Positions 52,473-62,725 of a stretch of DNA of 64,000 bases are shown in pieces (the stretch's first letter is position 1; every line of letters begins with the position of its first letter). The stretch comes from Eubacterium coprostanoligenes. GTDB taxonomy: Bacteria > Bacillota > Clostridia > Oscillospirales > Acutalibacteraceae. Location: positions 110,649-174,648 of the forward strand of contig NZ_FUWW01000002.1 of NCBI RefSeq assembly GCF_900167205.1, read 5' to 3'. The notes below the pieces were generated by a model that saw nothing but the letters and a program-made list of their open reading frames with translations, searched no databases and had not been told where the DNA came from. The position numbers and the translations under genes were made by a program.

Positions 52473-53489
52473 TCACTCTTTAATTTTTATATATTTGTTT
52501 GGTTTAAAAAAGAAATCCAAAAACTTTATTTTATCTGAAATAATTCCGATTATAATCGGACCTATAAAACTTATAATTATTCCTAAAATTATATGAATAA
52601 CACTATTTGTGACATTAAGTTTAAATAGCAAGCTTCTTAAAGATGCTGCACAAATTGTATGAAGCAAAAAGATGTGCATAGTATATTTTGCCAGAAAACC
52701 TAAAATTTTTGTTTGGTTTTCTGTTTTTGAAATATAGTTTATTATTCCTAAAAACGAAAAGCATGATATTAATCCCATAAGTAAGCTTTTGCATGGAAAC
52801 GAGATTCTTTTTAAAGAAAATACAATGCTTAACAAAACGAATAATAATGATAACGCTATGTTGATATATAGATTTTCTTTTTTCTTTGTTCTGTAAAAAT
52901 CAGATTGTTCTAATATAATTCCTAATGAGAACCAAACAAGATTTATACATATTTTTTGAATTATGTAAATATCAATGTTTACAAATTGCGTTAAAATGTT
53001 TAATGCAATTGCAAAAACAAAAAAATAATAATTTTGAGATTTGTTTTTAAATATCGGTGTAATCAAGAACAAAAAGAATAAACAATACAAAAACCAGTAC
53101 GGTGGTATTGGTTCAATGAACATTGATTTAATAAATCCGTCTGTTTGAGTGTTTACATTTGAACTAAATATATTTTTTAAAACCCATGTTATTAGTGAAA
53201 AAGTAAAATACGGTACACCTAAATTAATTAGCTTTTTTTCAACTAATTTGAAATGTGATTTTACAGTTGAATAATGATGAACTTTTTTATACAAATATCC
53301 GGAACATATGAAAAAAAGTGGAACATGGAAGTAATAAATGCTTGTGTTAAACCAATAATATAAATCGCTTTGAGGAAGAATATCTGAAATTACCATACTT
53401 TGGAAAAAATGGCCTAATACAACAAATAAACATGCAAAAATTTTTACATTGTCAATCCATATTTCTTTTTTTTGTAAAGTATTGTTCAT
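52473..53489 (-). CDS. Membrane acyltransferase 3 family protein
   Basis: The 338-residue protein has about 10 membrane segments and the acyltransferase 3 start EIWIDNVKIFACLFVVLGHFF with the conserved His of GHFF, then YYFHVPLFFICSGYLYKK. Members transfer acetyl or succinyl groups to cell-surface sugars. It probably modifies the polysaccharide made by this operon. The gene is strongly AT-rich. AAGGGGAAAAG precedes the ATG. Confidence 0.88.
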   Translation of the reverse strand: MNNTLQKKEIWIDNVKIFACLFVVLGHFFQSMVISDILPQSDLYYWFNTSIYYFHVPLFFICSGYLYKKVHHYSTVKSHFKLVEKKLINLGVPYFTFSLITWVLKNIFSSNVNTQTDGFIKSMFIEPIPPYWFLYCLFFLFLITPIFKNKSQNYYFFVFAIALNILTQFVNIDIYIIQKICINLVWFSLGIILEQSDFYRTKKKENLYINIALSLLFVLLSIVFSLKRISFPCKSLLMGLISCFSFLGIINYISKTENQTKILGFLAKYTMHIFLLHTICAASLRSLLFKLNVTNSVIHIILGIIISFIGPIIIGIISDKIKFLDFFFKPNKYIKIKE

Positions 53490-53536
53490 TCTTTTCCCCT
53501 TAATTTATTATGTCTTTAATTTGAGCTTAGTTAGAT

Positions 53537-54712
53537 TTAAATTTGCGTGTATTGCTTTGCTATAGCGTTCCAATTATAGTTATTTAATGCGTTTTCACGA
53601 ACTTCTTTTTTTAGTTTTATTTGTTGTTCTTTGTTATCTAAAATATTATCTTTGATAACTTGCTCAAAATTATCGGCTGTGTATAGCAAGGCGCTTTCAC
53701 TAAAAGAGAACGATGAATTTTCGTCTAATAATACAGGAACACCTGCCGAAAATGACTCTATAACGACTAAACAAAATGATTCAAATTTTGACGGAACAAT
53801 TGTAGCTTCAGCGATGTTATAAATTCTATTTAATTCTTCGCCTGGAGGAATCATTCCGAGATATTTTATTTGATGTTCAATTTGGTTTACTTTTGCAAAT
53901 TTCAAAATTTCATTTTGATAATTTTCGTCAACAATTCCGCCGGCATAAGCATAAACTAACTCTTGTCGTTCTTTCATTAAAGGCAATAGCATTTGCAGTG
54001 TTCTTTTTTGTCCTTTGTTTTCATTTACAGAACCGATTTGCAGAATTATTTTCTTATTGCTCAAATTCATTTCTGATTTTGTTTTTTCAATTTCTTCAAC
54101 GGATAATGGTTTGTAAATGTCTGTATTTACGCCGTGACTTATTAAGAAAATTTTATCTTTGTTTACACCGAGATGATTTATCGCATTTTCTTTTGTTTTG
54201 TTATTCAAAACAAAAAGATAGTCGGCTTTTTTCATACATTCGGCTTCTTGAAAATATCGTTTGTTAATTATGTCTTTTGATTCGTTCCAATCAAGAGTCC
54301 AAATTCCGCTGTGATTAGTGTATGCACAAATACATTTTTCTCTTTCTTTAGCTGATGTTAGTTTCAAAAAGAAAAACATATTGTATTGATTGTGAAAATG
54401 CAAAAAAATCTTTTCTTTAGAATTCTTTAGAATATTTTTTAGCTTTTTCACAACAGCAATTGAATATAAAACTCGCTTAATTTTGTGAATTATTCCAAGT
54501 GAAGTATCTGTTTTATCAGAAAAAAGCGGAACTTTAATTTCCGTGATAGGTAATGAATTGCTTTTTCTGTTTTTATCTTCTATATCAATAATGGTAACAT
54601 CTTCGCCATTTTCAATCATGGCGTAAGTTAGCTGTTCAATGATAATTTCGGTGGCAGCGGAAATTTTTGCCGGGATTGAAGTGTATCCTGTGCCAATTTC
54701 ATATATTTTCAT
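53537..54712 (-). CDS. Family 4 glycosyltransferase
   Basis: The 391-residue GT-B protein has an N-terminal domain starting MKIYEIGTGYTSIPAKISAATE and a C-terminal domain with KIILQIGSVNENKGQKRTLQMLLPL and the donor-binding segment ATIVPSKFESFCLVVIESFSAGVPVLL (E-x7-E). Its ATG overlaps the end of the upstream transferase gene by 4 bases. The specificity is unknown. Confidence 0.88.
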   Translation of the reverse strand: MKIYEIGTGYTSIPAKISAATEIIIEQLTYAMIENGEDVTIIDIEDKNRKSNSLPITEIKVPLFSDKTDTSLGIIHKIKRVLYSIAVVKKLKNILKNSKEKIFLHFHNQYNMFFFLKLTSAKEREKCICAYTNHSGIWTLDWNESKDIINKRYFQEAECMKKADYLFVLNNKTKENAINHLGVNKDKIFLISHGVNTDIYKPLSVEEIEKTKSEMNLSNKKIILQIGSVNENKGQKRTLQMLLPLMKERQELVYAYAGGIVDENYQNEILKFAKVNQIEHQIKYLGMIPPGEELNRIYNIAEATIVPSKFESFCLVVIESFSAGVPVLLDENSSFSFSESALLYTADNFEQVIKDNILDNKEQQIKLKKEVRENALNNYNWNAIAKQYTQI

Positions 54713-55956
54713 TTGCGATTTTTTCCTTCGATAACTTTTTTATATATTTCTAATAAATTATTGATATAGTTTTTTGAATTGAATGTTTTTTTTGCAAAAT
54801 CAAGTGTACTTTTCGAAAGGGAAGCGTATTCATCCTTGCTTAATTTACTCGTTTTAACAAATAAGTCAGATAATTCGTTGACGTTTTTTGATTCAAATGT
54901 CCAGCCTGTTATGCCGTCTATTGCAAGTTCAGGTATTCCACCCATTCTTGAGCCGATAACAGGCTTTCCGTAAGCCATAGGTTCCATTAAACCGTAAGGG
55001 CAGTTTTCATACCATTCGCTTGCCATAATAACTATGTAAGCTTCTTTTTTTAATCTTGCTAATTCATCACCCGATACAAATCCCGGTAAAAGCACTTTTT
55101 CTTCAAGTCCATTGTTGTGTATGTATTCATTTAAAGTTTCTTGTTCAGGTCCGTTACCTGCCAAAACAAGTTTAAAATCATCAATGTGGGCTTTATGAAA
55201 GGCTTTTAAAATTGTCATCACGCCTTTGTTTTTTGTCAGACTTCCTAAAAAAAGATAAAAGTTTTTTGATTCGTGTAATGAGTATTCTGTATTAATCGGT
55301 AAAAAGTTTGTCAGATGATATACCTGATTGTTTGTAATATTGCTTTTTAATATTTCATTTTGATAAAATTCAGACGGCGCAATATAAGCATCAATTTTGT
55401 TATAGCTTTTATGAATTTTATAAAAGCTTTCTTCAATAAACGCTATAATACTTTTGGCAGTGCTGTTTTTTATACATTTGTTTTTAATGCAATTGATATA
55501 ATGTCCGCCGTAGCACTTTCTGCAAGTCTCGCCGGTTGATGTTAGCAAACTTCCGACCGGACATGAGCACACAAGGTCATGCGTAGTAAATACGACAGGG
55601 AGATTATATTTTTCGCATACATCTAAAATGCTGAGCGTGATTTGTCTGTGAATTAAATTTATATGTACTATATCAGGCTTGTACTCTCTGATAAGGGCTT
55701 CAAATTTATGTTTTGCTTCAAATGAATAAATTGATTTTATTCCTAATTTAATTTGCGATAAAGCAGAGGTTTCTTGTGAATAATCAATATTTTGGATATA
55801 GTATTTTTCTTCAGGACGGTGTTCATTTCTTTTGTCATTCATTCCGAACCAAAAAACAGTATGACCGGCTTTTTCAAGAACTTCGTTTAAATTTATAAAA
55901 TATGTTTCACTCCCGCCACGTTTATATAAAAATTTATTTACAAGTACAATTCTCAT
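54709..55956 (-). CDS. Family 4 glycosyltransferase with cysteine-rich insert
   Basis: The 415-residue protein starts MRIVLVNKFLYKRGGSETYFI and has a GT4 C-terminal domain (FYLFLGSLTKNKGVMTILKAF; VIMASEWYENCPYGLMEPMAYGKPVIGSRMGGIPELA). At about 130-170 a segment holds several cysteines (CSCPVGSLL, TCRKCYGGHYINCIKNKCIK), as in a known subgroup of capsule GT4 enzymes, and may bind a metal. It follows rfbC after 21 bases. Sugar specificity is unknown. Confidence 0.88.
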   Translation of the reverse strand: MRIVLVNKFLYKRGGSETYFINLNEVLEKAGHTVFWFGMNDKRNEHRPEEKYYIQNIDYSQETSALSQIKLGIKSIYSFEAKHKFEALIREYKPDIVHINLIHRQITLSILDVCEKYNLPVVFTTHDLVCSCPVGSLLTSTGETCRKCYGGHYINCIKNKCIKNSTAKSIIAFIEESFYKIHKSYNKIDAYIAPSEFYQNEILKSNITNNQVYHLTNFLPINTEYSLHESKNFYLFLGSLTKNKGVMTILKAFHKAHIDDFKLVLAGNGPEQETLNEYIHNNGLEEKVLLPGFVSGDELARLKKEAYIVIMASEWYENCPYGLMEPMAYGKPVIGSRMGGIPELAIDGITGWTFESKNVNELSDLFVKTSKLSKDEYASLSKSTLDFAKKTFNSKNYINNLLEIYKKVIEGKNRK

Positions 55957-55977
55957 TGTTTGCTCCGAATTTAAATA

Positions 55978-56523
55978 TTATTTTAAAGGCTTCCAAGCCT
56001 TATCTTTTTCTGAGAGATTAAGCACCATATCACTCGATATAGGCCATTTAACACCGATTGTTGGGTCGTTATATGCAATTCCACTCTCATCGTTTGGCTG
56101 AAAGAAATCATCAACCTTATAGCAGAATTCGGCATAGTCGCTCAATACAAGAAATCCGTGTGCAAACCCTTTTGGAATAAGGAATTGCTTTTTGTTTTCT
56201 TCTGTAAGCTCAATGCCGTACCATTTTAAATATGTCGGACTGTTTTGACGCATATCAACAGCCACATCAAAAACAGAGCCCTTTATAACTCTGACAAGTT
56301 TTGATTGCGGATAATTTATTTGTCTGTGAAGTCCACGAAGAACGCCTTTAGTAGAGGCAGATTGATTGTCTTGAACAAATTTAATATCAATGCCGGCTTC
56401 TTTCATATCGTTTTCATTGTATGTTTCCATAAAATATCCACGATTATCACCGTGTACAGTTGGGGTGATAACGCAAAGTCCTTCAATTCCACCAACATTT
56501 TTTTCAATTGCAATTTGTCCCAT
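55978..56523 (-). CDS. rfbC: dTDP-4-dehydrorhamnose 3,5-epimerase
   Basis: RfbC is the third step of dTDP-L-rhamnose synthesis. The 181-residue cupin protein has GLCVITPTVHGDNRGYFMETYN, DNQSASTKGVLRGLHRQ with the catalytic His, VIKGSVFDVAVDMRQNSPTY, and IPKGFAHGFLVLSDYAEFCYK. Its start shares one base with the rfbD stop. The four rhamnose genes are contiguous in the order rfbA, rfbB, rfbD, rfbC. Confidence 0.95.
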   Translation of the reverse strand: MGQIAIEKNVGGIEGLCVITPTVHGDNRGYFMETYNENDMKEAGIDIKFVQDNQSASTKGVLRGLHRQINYPQSKLVRVIKGSVFDVAVDMRQNSPTYLKWYGIELTEENKKQFLIPKGFAHGFLVLSDYAEFCYKVDDFFQPNDESGIAYNDPTIGVKWPISSDMVLNLSEKDKAWKPLK

Positions 56524-57383
56524 TAATAATTTATCTCCTTAAGGTATCTTGACAAAGCGTCTTGCCAGGTCGGCAGTGGCTTAAATCCGTTTTCGATAAG
56601 TTTGCTTTTGTCAAGTCTGCTGTTAAACGGTCTTTTAGCTTTTGATAAACCATATTCTTCTGTTGTGACAGGTTTAACTTTTGTATTATATCCTGCTTGC
56701 TTGAAAATCTCACAGGCAAAATCATACCAACTGATATATCCGCCCTCATTTGTTGCATGATAGTAACCGTATTTTTTAGTTTCTATCATATCGACAAGAA
56801 GTCTTGCAAGATCAAATGTGTAGGTAGGTGTTCCTATCTGGTCGTTAACAACAGTAAGTTCGTCATATTTTTTGCCAACATTTAGCATAGTTTTGATAAA
56901 ATTATTGCCGTTAACTCCAAAAACCCAAGCTATACGAACAATGAAATATTTTTCAAGAAGATTTGCAACAGCAAGTTCGCCACCCAATTTTGTTTGACCG
57001 TAAACATTTAGTGGTTCATAATCTTTGCAATCAGGCTCCCAAGGTTCTGTTCCTTGACCGTTAAACACATAATCTGTGCTGATATACATCATCTTACAGT
57101 TGAGCTTTTTGCATATTTCAGCAATGTTTCTTGTGCCGTCTGTATTTACTGCACGAACCAAAGAAATTTTGTTCTCATCTTCGGCAAGGTCAACAGCAGT
57201 CCAAGCGGCACAGTGAATTACTGAATCCGGTTTAGTTTTTTCTATTACTATTTGAACACTATGCTTGTCGGTAATATCCATTTCGTCAATGTCAACACCA
57301 ATAGCAGTGTGTCCTCTTTTAGTTAATTCGTTAACAACATCATAACCAAGCTGACCTTTAACGCCTGTTACTAATACTTTCAT
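56523..57383 (-). CDS. rfbD: dTDP-4-dehydrorhamnose reductase
   Basis: RfbD reduces the 4-keto group in the last step of dTDP-L-rhamnose synthesis. The 286-residue short-chain dehydrogenase-like protein has the nucleotide motif VTGVKGQLGYDVV near the start, HCAAWTAVDLAED, STDYVFNGQG, the YGQTKLGGE active-site Tyr-x3-Lys (about 130), and RIAWVFGVNGNNFIKTML. It overlaps rfbB by one base. Confidence 0.95.
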   Translation of the reverse strand: MKVLVTGVKGQLGYDVVNELTKRGHTAIGVDIDEMDITDKHSVQIVIEKTKPDSVIHCAAWTAVDLAEDENKISLVRAVNTDGTRNIAEICKKLNCKMMYISTDYVFNGQGTEPWEPDCKDYEPLNVYGQTKLGGELAVANLLEKYFIVRIAWVFGVNGNNFIKTMLNVGKKYDELTVVNDQIGTPTYTFDLARLLVDMIETKKYGYYHATNEGGYISWYDFACEIFKQAGYNTKVKPVTTEEYGLSKAKRPFNSRLDKSKLIENGFKPLPTWQDALSRYLKEINY

Positions 57384-58402
57384 TATCTGTTTCCGTACAT
57401 TTGCTCATAGTAGTTTTGGTATTCACCGGAGATGATGGTTTCCCACCATTCCTTATTGTCGAGATACCAAGCGATAGTCTTTTTTATTCCGTCTGCAAAC
57501 ATTGTTTCAGGAAGCCAACCGAGTTCGTTGTGAATCTTTGTCGGGTCGATTGCGTAACGCATATCATGGCCTTTTCTGTCTGCAACATAAGTGATAAGGC
57601 TTTCAGGTTTGCCGAGTTCTTTACAAATGAGCTTAACAATATCAATATTTTTCATTTCATTGTGTCCACCAATGTTGTAAACCTCACCGACACGGCCATT
57701 ATGTATAATCAAATCAATAGCCTTGCAGTGGTCCTCAACATAGAGCCAATCACGAACATTGAGTCCCTCGCCATAAACAGGAAGCGGCTTGTCGTTAAGT
57801 GCGTTTGCTATCATAAGCGGAATCAATTTTTCCGGAAAATGATATGGACCGTAGTTATTTGAACATCTGCTGATTGTTACAGGCAAACCATATGTTCTGT
57901 AATATGCAAGAACAAGCAAATCCGCACCGGCTTTTGATGAACTGTACGGTGAAGAAGTGTGAATCGGAGTTTCTTCTGTAAAGAAAAGGTCAGGTCTGTC
58001 AAGTGGTAAATCACCATAAACCTCATCGGTTGAAACTTGATGATAACGCTGAATACCATATTTACGGCAAGCGTCCATAAGCGTTTGTGTGCCAAGGATG
58101 TTTGTCTTGAGGAAAATGCCCGGGTCTTCAATTGAACGGTCAACATGTGACTCTGCTGCAAAGTTTACAACAATATCAGGATGTTCTTCTTCAAAAAGCT
58201 TTTCAACTGCTTCTTTATCGCAAATATCTGCCTTGACAAATCTAAAATTAGGATTGCCCATTACAGGAGCAAGCGTTGAAAGATTGCCTGCGTATGTAAG
58301 TTTATCCAAACAAACAATTCGATAGTCAGAATGCTTTTTGAGCATATAGAATATGAAATTTGAACCTATAAAACCGGCACCGCCCGTTACTATGATTGTC
58401 AT
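57383..58402 (-). CDS. rfbB: dTDP-glucose 4,6-dehydratase
   Basis: RfbB makes the 4-keto-6-deoxy intermediate from dTDP-glucose. The 339-residue protein has [15 protein letters not shown] at 6-20, [30 protein letters not shown], the [11 protein letters not shown]yr-x3-Lys motif near 160, and [17 protein letters not shown]. It overlaps the rfbA end by 4 bases. Confidence 0.96.
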   Translation of the reverse strand: MTIIVTGGAGFIGSNFIFYMLKKHSDYRIVCLDKLTYAGNLSTLAPVMGNPNFRFVKADICDKEAVEKLFEEEHPDIVVNFAAESHVDRSIEDPGIFLKTNILGTQTLMDACRKYGIQRYHQVSTDEVYGDLPLDRPDLFFTEETPIHTSSPYSSSKAGADLLVLAYYRTYGLPVTISRCSNNYGPYHFPEKLIPLMIANALNDKPLPVYGEGLNVRDWLYVEDHCKAIDLIIHNGRVGEVYNIGGHNEMKNIDIVKLICKELGKPESLITYVADRKGHDMRYAIDPTKIHNELGWLPETMFADGIKKTIAWYLDNKEWWETIISGEYQNYYEQMYGNR

Positions 58403-59286
58403 ATCATCATTTCTCCTTTTGCAACTTGCATAAGATATTTGCCATAATCAGATTTTCCATATTGTTTTGCGGATTCAATAAGCTGATCTGTGTTAATCCA
58501 TCCTTTACGCCAAGCAATTTCTTCAGGCACAGAAATACGGATGTTCTGTTGATTTTGAATAGTTTTAACAAAATCGGCAGCATCTATCAAGCTGTCCATT
58601 GTACCTGTATCGAGCCATGCAAACCCTCTGCCAAGTAATTCAACATCAAGTTCGTTATTCTCAAGATATATTCTGTTTAAATCGGTTATTTCTAATTCGC
58701 CTCGAGCTGAAGGTTTAAGATTTTCAGCATACTCAATGCAACGGTTATCGTAAAAATATAATCCTGTAACAGCCCACGGTGATTTTGGATTTTGCGGTTT
58801 TTCTTCAATAGAAACAACTTCGTTATTGTTGTTGAATTCTACAATGCCAAATCTTTCCGGATCGTCAACATGATATCCAAAAACTGTTGCTCTGCGATTT
58901 TTTTCGGCATTTTGCTTTGCATCTTCCAACATAGCAGTGAAACCTGCACCATAGAAAATGTTATCACCTAAAACCATAGCACAACAATCATCACCGATAA
59001 AATCTTTGCCAAGCGTAAATGCTTGTGCAAGACCGTCAGGAGACGGCTGAACCTTATATGATAATTTAATTCCGTATTGATTGCCGTTACCAAGAAGTCG
59101 CTCAAAATTCGGCAAATCGGTCGGTGTTGAAATAATAAGAATGTCGTCTATTCCCGCAAGCATCAAAGTGCTGAGCGGATAATAAATCATAGGCTTATCG
59201 TAAATAGGTAATAGTTGTTTTGAAGTTACTTTTGTAAGAGGGTAGAGTCTTGTTCCACTACCACCTGCAAGAATTATACCTTTCAT
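58399..59286 (-). CDS. rfbA: Glucose-1-phosphate thymidylyltransferase
   Basis: RfbA makes dTDP-glucose from dTTP and glucose-1-phosphate, the first step of the rhamnose pathway. The 295-residue protein has [74 protein letters not shown] and [15 protein letters not shown]. All match the RmlA family at normal length. It is the first rhamnose gene, 13 bases after the preceding transferase. Confidence 0.96.
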   Translation of the reverse strand: MKGIILAGGSGTRLYPLTKVTSKQLLPIYDKPMIYYPLSTLMLAGIDDILIISTPTDLPNFERLLGNGNQYGIKLSYKVQPSPDGLAQAFTLGKDFIGDDCCAMVLGDNIFYGAGFTAMLEDAKQNAEKNRRATVFGYHVDDPERFGIVEFNNNNEVVSIEEKPQNPKSPWAVTGLYFYDNRCIEYAENLKPSARGELEITDLNRIYLENNELDVELLGRGFAWLDTGTMDSLIDAADFVKTIQNQQNIRISVPEEIAWRKGWINTDQLIESAKQYGKSDYGKYLMQVAKGEMMI

Positions 59287-59299
59287 TGTTTCTTCCGCC

Positions 59300-60421
59300 T
59301 TATAATTCAGAGTATAAATCCAATGTTTGTTTTGTGACTTTGTTCCAGTTATATTTGTTCAAAATATAGCTCGAGGCATTGTTTTTGTAGTTATTTACAA
59401 TGTCATCATTATCTAAAAGATACTGCAATTTATCTTTCAAATTTTCAACATTGCTTTTTTTGAAATATTCGGCATTGTTTTCGCAAACTTCAGTACATTC
59501 GCATATGTCGGATGTAAGGCAACAATTGCCAAAACTCATAGCTTCAAGTAAGCTGATAGGCATACCTTCCAAATCACTCGGTAAGCAGTAGATATATGCG
59601 TTTGAATATAACTCTGCTAACTCTTTGCCCTCAATAAATCCCGTAAAAATAATGTTGGGATTTGATTTTGCCATATCTTTGAGTTGAGATTCATATTCAC
59701 TTGTGTGACTTGAACCGCCGGCAATGACAAGAGTCTTATTTGTGTTGATTTTGTTGTATGCTTCTATCAAATAATGTATACCTTTTTCAGGAACAAGTCG
59801 TCCTAAAAAAAGAATATATTCATTTTTATCAATATTATATTTTTCTTTGATTATTTCAGGTGAAATAACTTGAGCAGGGGATATACCGTTTGGAATAAAA
59901 ACAGTTTCTCTATTGTATGTCTTTAGAAAATAGTCTTTAACATTTTGAGAAAGTACGATTACTTCGTCAGCATATTTGGCGGCAGTCTTTTCTCCGAATT
60001 TAAGAAATTTTGTTGCAAAGCCACCCCATTTGCTTCTTTGCCAATCTATTCCATGAATGGTTACAATGCATCTTTTTCTGAACAGTTTTGCAAGCAAAAC
60101 CATTGATGCAGGCCCCTCTGCATGAAAATGTATTACATCAAATTTGTGAAACAATGCATCAAAAGTTGCAAAAAAGCTGTATACAATGGCATTGAGCTTT
60201 GATGAATTGGGTGTCGGAATCCATTTGAGTTTCACACCTTCCCAAGTGTTAAGCCCTGTTGCTGTTTCGTGCTCTTTGCCGGCAATGTGTTCGCTTTTTC
60301 TGTTATATGCAACAACATCATTGCCAAGATTGACCATACGCTTCGAAAGTTCAGATACAACTATCTCTATTCCGCCTTCTCTTGATGGAATGCGTTTATG
60401 TCCAATCATTGCAATTTTCAT
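59300..60421 (-). CDS. Family 4 glycosyltransferase, rhamnosyltransferase-like
   Basis: The 373-residue GT-B protein starts [20 protein letters not shown], typical of capsule rhamnosyltransferases of the Cps2T/WchF type, which often add rhamnose to the first sugar. The C-terminal domain has [23 protein letters not shown] and [30 protein letters not shown] (E-x7-E). The rhamnose genes next door agree with this role, but specificity is inference. The start overlaps the sugar transferase stop by one base. Confidence 0.85.
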   Translation of the reverse strand: MKIAMIGHKRIPSREGGIEIVVSELSKRMVNLGNDVVAYNRKSEHIAGKEHETATGLNTWEGVKLKWIPTPNSSKLNAIVYSFFATFDALFHKFDVIHFHAEGPASMVLLAKLFRKRCIVTIHGIDWQRSKWGGFATKFLKFGEKTAAKYADEVIVLSQNVKDYFLKTYNRETVFIPNGISPAQVISPEIIKEKYNIDKNEYILFLGRLVPEKGIHYLIEAYNKINTNKTLVIAGGSSHTSEYESQLKDMAKSNPNIIFTGFIEGKELAELYSNAYIYCLPSDLEGMPISLLEAMSFGNCCLTSDICECTEVCENNAEYFKKSNVENLKDKLQYLLDNDDIVNNYKNNASSYILNKYNWNKVTKQTLDLYSEL

Positions 60422-61944
60422 TATTCTGCTCCTTCGTGAGTAAGCACAACCTTAACTGTTTTTAACAATATTTTCACATCAAGCAGTAAATTCCAATTGT
60501 CGATGTATTCGCAATCGAGTTTTACAACATCTTCAAAATCGTTGATGTTTGATCTGCCGCTTACCTGCCACATTCCGGTTATGCCCGGTCGCATTGAAAG
60601 GCGACGCTTGTGGCGGTTTTCGTATTGCTCAAATTCTCTGACTGTCGGCGGTCTTGTTCCGACAAGGCTCATATCACCTTTGAGCACATTGAAAAATTGA
60701 GGTAATTCATCAATGCTGAGCTTGCGTATAACTCTGCCGACTTTTGTAATTCTTGGGTCGTTGTCCATTTTGAACATAAGACCGTCCATTTTGTTTTGAG
60801 CCATAAGCTCTTTCTTGCGTTCTTCTGCATCTTTGTACATTGAACGAAGCTTGTAAATATTAAATAATCTGCCGTTTTGACCCACACGCTCTTGTTTGAA
60901 GAACAGCGGACCCGGTGATTCAATTAACAGCGGAATTGCAGTAATTGCAATTATTGGTATTGAAATAATCAGACCGACAATTGCTCCGATTATGTCAACA
61001 AAACGCTTTATTGCAAGACTTGTGCTGTTGTGAACAGTAGGTGCAAATGTTGCAAGCGGATATCCCGAATAAATCTTGCAGTTGATGTTGTTGAAGTTAC
61101 TTTCGTCAAGTAAGTTGTCAAGTGTTGGAACATTGAGGTGAACTGTAACGCCCATTCCTTCAAGTTCCTCAACAATTTCAAAAACATCACTGCTTGTGTA
61201 ATACGGAAGATTGATGAAAACTTCGTCAAGCGGAGTTTTTCTTATCCAATCAATAAATCTGATGTCCGTAGCGATTACAGGCACATCTTCCGCAACTATA
61301 TGAGGAAACCTGATTTTTTTCTTTGTTCGTATTTTTTCGTTGGTGTATTCGGAACCGAATTCAAAATCCTTGTCATATGTAAATCTGCCGTTTTCAACAA
61401 AATTGTCAAGCAGGGCAACACCTGTGATTTTGATTGACCAGTCGTCTTTAAGACCCGATATAAATTCCTCGGCTCTGTCTTTGATGGTTAAAACGCCGAC
61501 ATATGATGTGATTTTTGATTTGGCAGGTGAATAACCGCCTGTGAGCCATCTCTTGAGATAGTATCTTGTTATGGTTGTTAAGAACAAAAACACAACGCTT
61601 GCACAGCCGATGAAAAATCGTCTGTTGATTATTGGGTTTTTTACTACCGCAAGCAGGGCAATGAAAATCAAAAATACAAGCACATCATTTTTGATTGTGT
61701 TGACAAATTCGCCGATTTTGTTTCTTTGCCTGATGTCAACGCCTTTGTGAAATAGAAAATAGCTTATCAAGAAAGCGACAATAAGGCAGAATATACATAC
61801 TGTCCATTGAAGTCCTGTTTCCGTGTCATCCAACTTGTGCAGTGCGTATCTTGAAAAAAAGTACGAAACCGCAAATGATATTGTTAACGAAAAAATATCA
61901 ACGGCAAATTCAAGCCAAAATTGAGTTTTTATTCTCTTGTCCAT
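60421..61944 (-). CDS. Initiating undecaprenyl-phosphate sugar-1-phosphate transferase
   Basis: The 507-residue protein transfers the first sugar phosphate (often glucose or galactose) to undecaprenyl phosphate. It has four or five N-terminal membrane segments, a Rossmann-like middle region (about 150-290), a further membrane segment (about 316-338) and the catalytic PglC-like domain. That domain shows PLFFKQERVGQNGRLFNIYKLRSM, IRKLSIDELPQFFNVLKGDMSLVGTRPPTVREFEQY and PGITGMWQVSGRS. It is third in the operon after the chain-length and kinase genes, the usual CpsC-CpsD-CpsE order. Confidence 0.93.
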   Translation of the reverse strand: MDKRIKTQFWLEFAVDIFSLTISFAVSYFFSRYALHKLDDTETGLQWTVCIFCLIVAFLISYFLFHKGVDIRQRNKIGEFVNTIKNDVLVFLIFIALLAVVKNPIINRRFFIGCASVVFLFLTTITRYYLKRWLTGGYSPAKSKITSYVGVLTIKDRAEEFISGLKDDWSIKITGVALLDNFVENGRFTYDKDFEFGSEYTNEKIRTKKKIRFPHIVAEDVPVIATDIRFIDWIRKTPLDEVFINLPYYTSSDVFEIVEELEGMGVTVHLNVPTLDNLLDESNFNNINCKIYSGYPLATFAPTVHNSTSLAIKRFVDIIGAIVGLIISIPIIAITAIPLLIESPGPLFFKQERVGQNGRLFNIYKLRSMYKDAEERKKELMAQNKMDGLMFKMDNDPRITKVGRVIRKLSIDELPQFFNVLKGDMSLVGTRPPTVREFEQYENRHKRRLSMRPGITGMWQVSGRSNINDFEDVVKLDCEYIDNWNLLLDVKILLKTVKVVLTHEGAE

Positions 61945-61966
61945 TTGCTATAACACCTAATTGTTT

Positions 61967-62725
61967 TTACTTTTTATCGTTGCCGTAGGAATATTTGTAA
62001 TTATATGAATAGTTACGGCTGTATTTTCTGTAATAAGAATAATATTTCTTTTTCTCACTGTTTGCGTCGTTCAAAATAAAGCCAAGAATGTTTGCATTGA
62101 TACCTTGAAGAGTTGAAACAGTTGTTTTAAGTTCAGGAACATTTGTTGTATCGGTTTTTACGATGATAACATATCCTGTTGCTTTTTGTGAAAATACAGT
62201 TGCATCAGTCACAATGTTCACCGGAGGTGTGTCAATAAATACACAGTCGTAATGCTCTTTGACAAAGTCGAGCAATTTGTCCATTCTCGGTGAAGAGAGA
62301 AGCTCTGTTGGATTTGGAGGAATTTTGCCTGATGTCAATACTGACAAATTCTCTATGTCCGTTTTTGTAACAGTGATGTTGTCGGTAAGACCTGCAAGAA
62401 TTTCCGAAAGACCGTTTCTTGAACTTAATGAGAAAAGTTTGTGAAGTGATGGGTTTCTCATATCCGCATCAATAACCAATGTCTTTTTGCCCATTTGAGC
62501 AAAGTTGATGGCAAGGTTAGCCGAATTGATTGTCTTACCGTTGTTAGCAGTAGGGCTTGTAACGACAAATATCGGGCATTTTTCACCTTGCTGTGTGAAA
62601 AGGAGATTTGTTCTTATTGAGTTATATGCTTCCTTAACTGCAAATGTTGAAGAAGCAGTCAAAAGTTTTGTGCTGTCTGTGGTGTGGATTGAATTTGCTC
62701 CACCCTTTTTGTTGAACTTAAGCAT
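61967..62725 (-). CDS. CpsD/CapB-type bacterial tyrosine kinase
   Basis: The 252-residue BY-kinase works with the membrane protein encoded just upstream to control polysaccharide chain length and export. It has Walker A (SPTANNGKTINSANLA, about 54-69), Walker A' (TLVIDADMRNPSLHKLF), Walker B (YDCVFIDTPPVNIVTD) and a C-terminal autophosphorylation tail. That tail, the last 26 or so residues, contains ten tyrosines in a Tyr/Ser/Lys/Asn-rich stretch. The gene start overlaps the end of the chain-length regulator gene. No CpsB-type phosphatase is seen in the window. Confidence 0.93.
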   Translation of the reverse strand: MLKFNKKGGANSIHTTDSTKLLTASSTFAVKEAYNSIRTNLLFTQQGEKCPIFVVTSPTANNGKTINSANLAINFAQMGKKTLVIDADMRNPSLHKLFSLSSRNGLSEILAGLTDNITVTKTDIENLSVLTSGKIPPNPTELLSSPRMDKLLDFVKEHYDCVFIDTPPVNIVTDATVFSQKATGYVIIVKTDTTNVPELKTTVSTLQGINANILGFILNDANSEKKKYYSYYRKYSRNYSYNYKYSYGNDKK

